Assembly: GCA_964484515.1 (NCBI GenBank)
Contig: CAZAGT010000019.1
Span: forward strand, 1-27,536
DNA from: CAZAGT01 sp964484515
GTDB taxonomy: Bacteria > Desulfobacterota > DSM-4660 > Desulfatiglandales > HGW-15
Direction: 5' to 3'
Length of the DNA: 27,536 nt
In this document: one piece after another, positions 1 to 6,746 of the stretch
Position numbering within the stretch: the stretch's first letter is position 1
How the letters are laid out: the number at the start of each line of letters is the position of its first letter
The notes under the pieces: generated by a model
Told to the model about the DNA's origin: nothing
The model's input: only the letters and a program-made list of their open reading frames with translations
The model's database searches: none
Position numbers and translations under genes: made by a program

Positions 1-127
1 GTGGCCCTTCGGCCGCCTCGGGTAGCGCCTTACACTGAGACCTCGCACTCAATTCTTCGTTTTTGAAAAGAGATCCCCACGGACGGACCAAGTGCCGAAG
101 CGTTTCAAGAATCTAAAATGTTACGAA

Positions 128-2737
128 TCACGGTTCGTTGGAAACGCTGGCGTCCGGTTCCGTGTTCTCGAGGTCCACGGTCTCCGGCACGGCGCCTTCC
201 CCGATCGGTGTTCCATCCATTCGACGGATGACCGGCCGCGGATGGGCCTTTTCGTGCTCATCGAGGGCCTTTAGCCAGCGGTCCTTTTCCTTACCCTCAA
301 GCTTGCTCCAGCCGAGGCGCCCGCGACATTTAGGAAAGGTAGAGCAGCTCAGCCACGGTCCCCGCGCCCCGCGTCTCAAATTGAGGGGTGCTTCGCACTT
401 GGGGCACGGGATCTCCGTACGCAGGGGTGGTGTCTTCGGTAAAACGATGGCGCCTTTACCGTCGAGATTCAAGACGCCGTCGCAGTCAGGATAGCGGGAG
501 CAGCTGAGAAAAGGCCCATAACGACCCTTGCGGCGAATCGTGGGTCCTCCACATTTGGGGCAGGCCACATCGGTTTGCTCGGGCGCAACCGGTCGGCCCT
601 CGCTGTCAATAGGTGCGGCATACTTGCACTCCGGATAGTTCGAGCAACTCAAAAAACGGCCGTTACGCCCGAAGCGATAGACAGTCGCACTTCGACACTC
701 CGGGCAGATATGAGGAGCCGGTTGTGTTTCGGCCTTGGCGTGCTGCATGTCCTTATAGGCCGTGTCGAGGCTCTCCTTGAAGCCGCCGTAGAACCGCTGC
801 AGCATATTGACCCAATCGGCCTGCTTCTCCTCGATGTCATCGAGTTGTTGCTCCATATCGCGAGTATATCCGACCTCAAGGATGTCCGGAAACGCCTCGA
901 CGAGTTTATCGTTTACGACTTTCCCCAAATCGGTCGCCCTAAATCGGTTCTTGTATTTCTCGACGTACTTGCGATCTTGGATGACTTGGATGATCTGAGC
1001 GTAGGTGCTTGGCCGTCCGATCCCTTCAGATTCAAGTTTCTTAATCAGGGAGGCCTCGGTGAATCGAGGTGGCGGCAGGGTAAAATGCTGTGTTGGATCG
1101 ATCTGAATGGCGGCGAGGAGCTGATTTTCGGCGAGCGCGGGCAGCATAGGCTCCTCGGCGGTGTTCGGCAGCCCCACAACCTTGTAGTGGCCATCGAAGA
1201 CAAGGACCCGTCCGGTGGCGCGGAAGACCACCTCCTTGCCGTCAGTATCGCCTGAGATCAATACCGTCGTGGCGTCCCATAACGCCTCCGTCATCTGGCA
1301 GGCCACAAATCTTTCCCATATGAGTTTGTAGAGCTTGTATTGTCGCTCATTTAACGACGAACGCACTCGGGAGGGCGTCAAACTCAGGTCGGTCGGACGA
1401 ATGGCCTCGTGAGCCTCCTGCGCCGACTTGTTTGAAGAGGAAAAGATATTGGCCCTTGACGGGAGGTAATCCCTGCCGAACTCAGACGCAATGAAATCGC
1501 GAGCCATCTTAACGGCCTCACCGGATAAGTGGGTCGAATCGGTTCGCATATACGTAATCAGACCCACGGACCCCATTGAACCGATCTCAACGCCCTCGTA
1601 AAGGCTTTGAGCAATCCGCATCGTGTTCTGAGCACTGAAGTCGAGCCGATTTGCCGCCGTCTGTTGAAGGGTACTGGTGATAAAGGGGGCCGCCGGCCGG
1701 CTCTTCGTCCGTTTCGTCTCAAGCGCCTTGACCTGCCAGCTAGGGCCGTTGATCACGCGGCCGCGCAATCGGATGACTCGTTGCGCCGGTCCCTTTGCCT
1801 TGGGATTCTCGGTTTCAGTTCTCTCATCCAATTGAAATCCGGTCTGCGAAAGGATCCCGGTGATTTCTTCGACCGTCCGTGGCTTGAATCGTTTCCCGTC
1901 GACTTCGATCAATTCAGCGGCAAAGGACTCATGTTCGGCCAACCAGGCGTTCCTTTCGGCGACTTTGCGGCCGTTTGATCGGTTGCCATTTTCAGGCCCC
2001 GTCGCTTCGGCAAGCCATTGTCGCCATTGTTGTCCCAGGAGATCGGCCTTCTCCAGAAGTCTCGTGAAATAGCCGGTCACCTTCCAGTACTCCTGGGGGA
2101 CAAACGCATCGATCTCGCGTTCTCGCTCGACCACCAACCGAACGGCCACAGACTGCACCCGTCCTGCGCTCAATCCCCCGGCGACCTTCCGCCAAAGCAA
2201 AGGCGATACCTGATAGCCCACAATGCGGTCGAGGATACGCCGCGCCTGCTGGGCATTGACCTTATTCATATCGATCGTTCGTGGATGCTTGAAGGCCTTT
2301 TCGATTTCATTTTTCGTGATGGCGTTAAACACAACCCGATAGGTGTCTCTGGAATTGACTCCTAGGGCCTCCATAAGGTGCCAGGCGATAGCTTCACCCT
2401 CCCGATCGAGGTCGGTGGCCAGCCAGACCCCAGCGGCCTTCTTGGCAGCCTTTTTCAGGTCGGTGACCGCCTTTTGTTTACCTTTGATTATCTCATAGGT
2501 CGGTTGAAAGTCGTGTTCGAGATCGACGCCGGGTACGGCATCTTTGACACCCTTCGGGTTCTTGGTAGGGAGATCGCGTACATGTCCCACCGACGCCATG
2601 ACGACATAATCTTTGCCGAGGTACTTGTTAATAGTGCGTGCCTTTGCGGGTGACTCAACAACCACCAACTGCCTGCCCATAGCATCAAGCGATCCCAGTC
2701 TCTTTTTCGTACTCTTTGTTGCCTTCTCTTTTGCCAT
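128..2737 (-). CDS. topA: DNA topoisomerase I (type IA)
   Basis: Relaxes negatively supercoiled DNA by cutting one strand through a 5'-phosphotyrosine. The 869-residue protein has a Toprim domain starting near VVVESPAKARTINKYLG (residues 25-41) with the acidic metal site ATDLDREGEAIAWH (107-120). The active-site motif GLITYMRTDS puts the catalytic tyrosine near residue 396. The C-terminus carries three four-cysteine zinc ribbons of the type CPxC...CSxYPxC. It is longer than many family members because of extra sequence at about residues 225-270 and 300-335, between the Toprim/core region and the active-site domain. A lysine-rich stretch of about 19 residues precedes the conserved start; Met20 (near 2680) is an alternative start. 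No good ribosome-binding site is visible before either. It lies 13 nt downstream of dprA, so the two are probably co-transcribed. Confidence 0.97.
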   Translation of the reverse strand: MAKEKATKSTKKRLGSLDAMGRQLVVVESPAKARTINKYLGKDYVVMASVGHVRDLPTKNPKGVKDAVPGVDLEHDFQPTYEIIKGKQKAVTDLKKAAKKAAGVWLATDLDREGEAIAWHLMEALGVNSRDTYRVVFNAITKNEIEKAFKHPRTIDMNKVNAQQARRILDRIVGYQVSPLLWRKVAGGLSAGRVQSVAVRLVVEREREIDAFVPQEYWKVTGYFTRLLEKADLLGQQWRQWLAEATGPENGNRSNGRKVAERNAWLAEHESFAAELIEVDGKRFKPRTVEEITGILSQTGFQLDERTETENPKAKGPAQRVIRLRGRVINGPSWQVKALETKRTKSRPAAPFITSTLQQTAANRLDFSAQNTMRIAQSLYEGVEIGSMGSVGLITYMRTDSTHLSGEAVKMARDFIASEFGRDYLPSRANIFSSSNKSAQEAHEAIRPTDLSLTPSRVRSSLNERQYKLYKLIWERFVACQMTEALWDATTVLISGDTDGKEVVFRATGRVLVFDGHYKVVGLPNTAEEPMLPALAENQLLAAIQIDPTQHFTLPPPRFTEASLIKKLESEGIGRPSTYAQIIQVIQDRKYVEKYKNRFRATDLGKVVNDKLVEAFPDILEVGYTRDMEQQLDDIEEKQADWVNMLQRFYGGFKESLDTAYKDMQHAKAETQPAPHICPECRSATVYRFGRNGRFLSCSNYPECKYAAPIDSEGRPVAPEQTDVACPKCGGPTIRRKGRYGPFLSCSRYPDCDGVLNLDGKGAIVLPKTPPLRTEIPCPKCEAPLNLRRGARGPWLSCSTFPKCRGRLGWSKLEGKEKDRWLKALDEHEKAHPRPVIRRMDGTPIGEGAVPETVDLENTEPDASVSNEP

Positions 2738-2750
2738 TTTTACCGTGCGT

Positions 2751-3887
2751 TCAGCGGACGAACCGCTTGCCAGGTAGCTGTCTAACGACGCCTTTCAGTT
2801 CCATCCTCATAAGGATACTCGCGGTTTCGGCCGGCCTGAACCGCACCAGCCTGGCAATCTCATCAATATGCAGGGGATCATCGCCGATGAGGTCATAAAC
2901 GGACCTCTCCCGTTCTTCCAACGGGGGCAGCGGTTCCCGTGTGAACGTATCAATCTTCTTGGCATGCGGATAGTTGAGGCCGAGTTCATCGAGAACATCG
3001 TCCGGGTGCTCGATGAGTTTAGCCCCCTGTTTGATCAAGAAATGACAGCCCGTACTCTTGAAAGAGTTGATGCTTCCGGGAACCGCGAAAACCTCACGGT
3101 CCTGCTCGAGCGCCAAGGAAGCCGTAATCAGGGAGCCGCTATTCATCGTTGCTTCCACGACCACGACCCCTTTGGTAAGCCCACTAATAATACGGTTTCG
3201 AATTGGAAAGTTCTTAGGTTCAGGTGGTGTGCCCAAAGGGAACTCAGAGATCACGGCGCCTTGCCCGAGGATCTTGCTGAGTAACCTCTGATTCGATTTC
3301 GGGTAAGGAATATCAATTCCCGTCCCCAGGACACCGATCGTCATCCCGCGCCCGCCAAGGCACCCCCAATGGGCGGCGGAATCGATGCCCCGTGCCATTC
3401 CGCTTACCACCCCCAATCCTCGCCGCGCCAAACCCTGTGCTATGCGTTCGGCGGCCTTCAACCCGTAAGGGGTAGGATTGCGCGAACCGACAATGGCAAC
3501 AAACGTCAGGTTGCTCGGGATCGCCTTCCCCTTGACATACAATAGCATCGGGGGATCATGGATTTCCCTCAGAATTTGGGGGTACTGCGAATCGGGATAA
3601 GGGACGACACGTACATCGTACCCTTCCAGCTTCTTGGCCAATTGCTCCGGATCGGCCGCGAATTCCCTGTGTACGATCCTCTCAGCGACATCTCGCCGAA
3701 CACCGTCAACGGACATGAGATCATTCAAGTCTGCCGCCAGGATGTCCGTGGCGTCGTCGAATCGGCCCAGAAGATGTTTGGCGGCAACATTCCCCAGGCC
3801 GGCAATACTGTGCAACGTCAGCCAGGCGAGTGTCTTTTCGCTCGACATCTGCAATGTCTCAGTCCTCGGCTCGGACATGGCGCGCAT
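2751..3887 (-). CDS. dprA: DNA-processing protein DprA/Smf
   Basis: DprA binds incoming single-stranded DNA and loads RecA during natural transformation; many non-competent bacteria also carry it. The sequence shows an N-terminal helical (SAM/HhH-like) region, then the Rossmann-like DprA domain with VAIVGSRNPTPYG, VVSGMARGIDSAAH, GVLGTGIDIPYP, FPIRNRIISGL and VVVEATMNSGSLITA. A C-terminal winged-helix (DprA_WH) region of about 60 residues follows. The length of 378 aa is normal. The start is uncertain: the most upstream ATG (3887) lies only 5 bases from a terminator hairpin and has no ribosome-binding site. Better candidates are ATG at 3848, giving MSSEKTLAWL, or TTG at 3854, preceded by GAGG at a 9-nt spacing. 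It is followed after 13 nt by topA, a common order in Desulfobacterota. Confidence 0.95.
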   Translation of the reverse strand: MRAMSEPRTETLQMSSEKTLAWLTLHSIAGLGNVAAKHLLGRFDDATDILAADLNDLMSVDGVRRDVAERIVHREFAADPEQLAKKLEGYDVRVVPYPDSQYPQILREIHDPPMLLYVKGKAIPSNLTFVAIVGSRNPTPYGLKAAERIAQGLARRGLGVVSGMARGIDSAAHWGCLGGRGMTIGVLGTGIDIPYPKSNQRLLSKILGQGAVISEFPLGTPPEPKNFPIRNRIISGLTKGVVVVEATMNSGSLITASLALEQDREVFAVPGSINSFKSTGCHFLIKQGAKLIEHPDDVLDELGLNYPHAKKIDTFTREPLPPLEERERSVYDLIGDDPLHIDEIARLVRFRPAETASILMRMELKGVVRQLPGKRFVR

Positions 3888-3892
3888 TTAAA

Positions 3893-3924
3893 ACAAAGGG
3901 CTTGATGATAGTCAAGCCCTTTGT
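3893..3924 (-). terminator. Rho-independent-type terminator between the LysM gene and dprA
   Basis: A perfect 13-bp stem (3893-3905 with 3912-3924) encloses a 6-nt loop. On the minus strand it is followed by TTTTAAAT. It begins 26 nt after the LysM gene stop, so it should end that transcript. It leaves almost no leader for the most upstream dprA start. Confidence 0.75.
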
Positions 3925-3950
3925 GGATCGCATTTAGCCGAGGAGAGAAG

Positions 3951-5021
3951 TCATTCTAGAGGGCAGGCAGGCAAGTGCGAGAGGACCTCAGGGGTTTCGA
4001 CCCAGGAGAGCCCTTCGATGGTGGTTCCCTTGAAGATCTGCTCGTGGGTGTTGAGCACCAGGGCCGTGGATGAGACCGGTCTCGATTCCAGCACGATGAG
4101 GCTGCCCAGCACGCGCGGTGGAAGACGCACTTGCTTCTTGTATTGCTTTTCAAAGAACGTCCGTGGATCTTCGGTGATATTAAAGACCTGCCCGCGCCGG
4201 AAGCCTTGGTTGAAGCCACCGCTTAGATAGACGACCGAATAGCCACCGATAATCTGTTTGAGCTCCTGCGTCTCGACGATGTAGCCGTCTAGATCCTGAG
4301 GGGCAGGGACCGGCGTCACGCACGGCGACACCGGTTCATAGGGCATGACGACGTTGCTGACCTCGGCCGGACCAAAAAGCTCAAAGATCTTGGCTGCGAA
4401 CACGGGCTCTTCGACCACGTCTTGGATTACGATGAGCCCCCGGGCTATGAAGGCGTAACCCCGGCGATTCTTTTCCGTGGGGTACCGAATGATGTGAGAG
4501 ATTAGCCCAATGGTGAATTCATCGCCGATCTTGACGTCCTGAACATCCATGTCCTTGGTGAACGCCACGTAAACCGTGTCGCCCTCCGCCAAGATCGATT
4601 TGTCTGTCGTCGCAGAAATGATCGTCGCCAGAGGTTTTATCTTCTTGGGAGACAGAAACCCAAGGGCATTGGTATTGGTGAATTCCGAGACGTCGAGCCC
4701 CTCCATGACCGGGTACGGTTCCGGCTGGATCTCCGCTACATCGGGGGCTTTCACGGTCCGGATCGGTACGCCCTTTAGGAGCGTGATGACATCGCCCGGT
4801 TCAAGGAGGTGAGGGTTGGTGACGAAGGGATTCATTTCCCAGAGCTTCGGCCAGAGGTTGGAATCACCGTAGTAGGTTTCGCAGATGTCCCAGAGGGTGT
4901 CGCCCTCCTTGACCGTATGGGTGAGTGGCTCATCAGCGCCCGAAGGCGGGTGCGTTAGGAAGGGCCCCAAGGCCAAAATTGTGAGAATCAGAAGGACCAC
5001 TCGAGTTTGCCTCTTTTTCAT
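3951..5021 (-). CDS. Secreted LysM-domain protein
   Basis: A 356-residue exported protein. Residues 1-30 form a signal peptide (KKRQTR, then a hydrophobic stretch VVLLILTILALGPFL, then a likely cleavage region near PSGADE). A single LysM module follows at about residues 33-83 (THTVKEGDTLWDICETYYGD ... NPHLLEPGDVITL), which in this family binds peptidoglycan glycan chains. The remaining 270 residues are beta-rich and not recognised in detail; similar LysM proteins sit next to dprA-topA in Desulfobacterota. The ATG at 5021 is supported by GAGGAG upstream. The gene is alone in its transcription unit: a strong terminator follows, and about 275 nt separate it from the upstream small gene. The role is probably cell-envelope maintenance, but the sequence does not specify it. 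Confidence 0.9.
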   Translation of the reverse strand: MKKRQTRVVLLILTILALGPFLTHPPSGADEPLTHTVKEGDTLWDICETYYGDSNLWPKLWEMNPFVTNPHLLEPGDVITLLKGVPIRTVKAPDVAEIQPEPYPVMEGLDVSEFTNTNALGFLSPKKIKPLATIISATTDKSILAEGDTVYVAFTKDMDVQDVKIGDEFTIGLISHIIRYPTEKNRRGYAFIARGLIVIQDVVEEPVFAAKIFELFGPAEVSNVVMPYEPVSPCVTPVPAPQDLDGYIVETQELKQIIGGYSVVYLSGGFNQGFRRGQVFNITEDPRTFFEKQYKKQVRLPPRVLGSLIVLESRPVSSTALVLNTHEQIFKGTTIEGLSWVETPEVLSHLPACPLE

Positions 5022-5134
5022 CGAATTGCGCTCCTCATCGTTTTCTTTGAAATCACTATTGCTTATCTTGGATCCTGGCCTTGTCCCGACGCCTCGGCGT
5101 TAGATAGGCGTATCAAGGCAAATACCCGATGTAC

Positions 5135-5150
5135 ATTATTCAAGAATAAT
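5135..5150. repeat. 16-bp palindrome upstream of the LysM gene
   Basis: ATTATTC-AA-GAATAAT is a perfect 7-bp inverted repeat with a 2-nt centre, in the roughly 275-nt space before the LysM gene. Its size and symmetry suit a dimeric repressor operator, but no regulator can be named. It could also be a chance AT-rich palindrome. Confidence 0.35.
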
Positions 5151-5244
5151 GCCAAATCCTTACCTCAATTCTGCCCTCAAGCCGTCCTCCCGCGTCCCTC
5201 GTCTTCCATAGGACGCGGTGTTGGGCTGAAACGGGCATCACGAA

Positions 5245-5267
5245 AGGGGCCCTCAGGATAGGGTCCC
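5245..5267 (-). terminator. Possible terminator after the lgt-linked small gene
   Basis: On the minus strand GGGGACCCT and AGGGCCCC can pair around a 6-nt loop with one A-C mismatch, followed by a short TTTCG tail. It lies about 30 nt beyond the stop of the small gene and may end the ileS-lspA-lgt transcript. The tail is weak. Confidence 0.35.
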
Positions 5268-5297
5268 CACAATACGCATCCTCGGGGGCACAGCCTC

Positions 5298-5468
5298 TCA
5301 GGAATCCTCGCCATCGACCAGGAAAGCGGAAGGCCCCGCTACCAGATGGATTCCGTTGTCGAGTTTTATGATGAAGAATTCGTACTTGGAGTCCGTACGA
5401 GCAAGGATCGTGCCGCGGACACCTCTGTAGCCCTTGGTCATCTCGATTCGTGTTTCCGGATCAGGCAT
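5298..5468 (-). CDS. 56-residue small protein overlapping the end of lgt
   Basis: A short reading frame not recognised as any named family. The protein begins MPDPETRIEMTKGYRGVRGT and ends FLVDGEDS. The middle alternates hydrophobic and polar residues (YEFFIIKLDNGIHLVAGP), which suggests a small beta-barrel (SH3/KOW-like) fold; that is inference only. Three points support it as real: its ATG (5466-5468) overlaps the lgt stop codon in an ATGCCTGA arrangement, an 8-nt overlap typical of translational coupling; a purine-rich AAGG lies about 5 nt upstream; and a possible terminator follows its stop. It would be the last gene of the ileS-lspA-lgt unit. There is no signal peptide or membrane segment, so it is probably cytoplasmic. 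Confidence 0.7.
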   Translation of the reverse strand: MPDPETRIEMTKGYRGVRGTILARTDSKYEFFIIKLDNGIHLVAGPSAFLVDGEDS

Positions 5469-6249
5469 TTTCCCCTTCTTTCGGATCTTCTTTCTTTCGC
5501 GGGTTCCAAAAAACGAGGGTGGCTACCGCGGCGACGAGCAAGAGAAGGCTTAGGAGTTGGGTTGGGCTCATCGCCGTTCCGGGAACCACTCCCCGCGGAT
5601 CACCGCGAAAACGTTCTAAAATCAGGCGCGCGGTGCTCTGCAGGATCAAGAACCACAAGCAGACCTGCCCATCGTAATCCTTGCGGGGAGTCATGCGCAT
5701 AAGGATCACAAAGATGAGCAGCCCGCTGAACGCCGCATACAACTGAGTCGGGTGGAGTCGGACGTTCAGGGGAGCCAGGGAGCGGGGGTCGGTGAACACG
5801 GTGCCCCACCAGGTGAGCGTCGGTCTTCCGTAACAACAGCCCGCCATGAAGCAACCAAGGCGCCCGATACCCTGACCGATGGCCACGGCGGGGGCTAGGA
5901 GGTCGGCCATCTTCCAGAAGGAAAGCCGATGACGTCTCAGATAATAGCCCAGTGCGAGCCCGGCAGCAATAAGGCCGCCCGCAAAGACAAGGCCTCCCTC
6001 CCAAACCTTGAGCACTTCCAAAGGGTGCCGCCGATAATGAGGGATATGCACCAACCCGTACATCAGTCTGGCACCCACGAGCGACCACAGGATAAGGAAC
6101 AACCCCATATTCATGACGCGTTCCGTGGGCATCGGCAGCGTCCTGGCCGTGCGTACGGCAACAAAAAGGCCCACCCCAAAGCCGAGGGCGGCGAAAAGGC
6201 CGTACGTGTGAACGGTTACTGGCCCTATGGAAAAGAGGTCTGGGAGCAT
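5461..6249 (-). CDS. lgt: Prolipoprotein diacylglyceryl transferase
   Basis: An inner-membrane enzyme that transfers diacylglycerol from phosphatidylglycerol to the lipobox cysteine of prolipoproteins, the first step of lipoprotein maturation. The 262-residue polytopic protein shows VHTYGLFAALGF near the N-terminus, EGGLVFAGGLIAA (84-96), GQGIGRLGCFMAGCCYG (125-141), RLHPTQLY (164-171) and the C-terminal ARLILERFRGD. Compared with the E. coli enzyme, the conserved His103 position appears to be Ala90, and the Asn146 and Glu151 positions appear to be cysteines. The Arg143 and Arg239/Glu243 equivalents are kept. From memory, this CxxAGCCYG form is a recognised subgroup. It follows lspA after 11 nt and overlaps the next small gene by 8 nt. 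No clear ribosome-binding site precedes its ATG. Confidence 0.93.
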   Translation of the reverse strand: MLPDLFSIGPVTVHTYGLFAALGFGVGLFVAVRTARTLPMPTERVMNMGLFLILWSLVGARLMYGLVHIPHYRRHPLEVLKVWEGGLVFAGGLIAAGLALGYYLRRHRLSFWKMADLLAPAVAIGQGIGRLGCFMAGCCYGRPTLTWWGTVFTDPRSLAPLNVRLHPTQLYAAFSGLLIFVILMRMTPRKDYDGQVCLWFLILQSTARLILERFRGDPRGVVPGTAMSPTQLLSLLLLVAAVATLVFWNPRKKEDPKEGENA

Positions 6250-6260
6250 AGAGAGTCAGT

Positions 6261-6746
6261 TCAGGGGCGCGTTGACGGGGTGAAGAGCAGATTCAGGGCG
6301 ACCCCGATGGTTCCTACCGTGATCGCAGCGTCAGCAAGATTGAAGGCCGGCCAGTGGTAAGCACCGATATAAAAATCCAGGAAATCAACGACCTCCCGGT
6401 ACCGAACCCGATCAATCAGATTTCCTACCGCGCCGCCCAGGATCAGGGATAAACCGAGGATGATGGTCCAATGCCTATCCCTCAGGCGCCGAAACCAATA
6501 GAATAGCAGGACGAGCGCGCCCGTGGTTGCGGCCACCAGAAAGCCGAAGAGGAGGGGTCCCGCGGGGCGATTCATGAGTCCAAAGGCAAAGCCGCGATTT
6601 CGCACATGGACCAAATCAAAAAAACCGCCCAGGACAGGGATCGAACCATGAAGCGGGATGGTCGCTTGAATGAGGTACTTGCTGATCTGATCCAAGATGA
6701 CCACGGTCAGCGCGGGCCACAGGAATAGATGGTCGCTTCTCTTCAC
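6261..6746 (-). CDS. lspA: Lipoprotein signal peptidase (signal peptidase II)
   Basis: A membrane aspartyl protease that removes the signal peptide from diacylglyceryl-modified prolipoproteins made by Lgt. The 161 residues include four hydrophobic segments, the early LDQISKYLI motif (18-26), VRNRGFAFG (48-56), GGAVGNLIDRVRYREVVDFLDF (split across 104-125) and the catalytic FNLADAA (135-141). The two aspartates Asp121 and Asp139 match the catalytic pair. It starts with GTG at 6746; this GTGA overlaps the ileS stop codon by 4 nt, indicating translational coupling. Together with lgt downstream, it places the two successive lipoprotein-processing steps in one transcript. Confidence 0.96.
   Translation of the reverse strand: MKRSDHLFLWPALTVVILDQISKYLIQATIPLHGSIPVLGGFFDLVHVRNRGFAFGLMNRPAGPLLFGFLVAATTGALVLLFYWFRRLRDRHWTIILGLSLILGGAVGNLIDRVRYREVVDFLDFYIGAYHWPAFNLADAAITVGTIGVALNLLFTPSTRP

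Noticed and set aside
575..1255. A 226-codon plus-strand frame within topA
   Set aside because: Antisense to conserved TopA sequence including zinc ribbons; no independent motif or ribosome-binding site seen.
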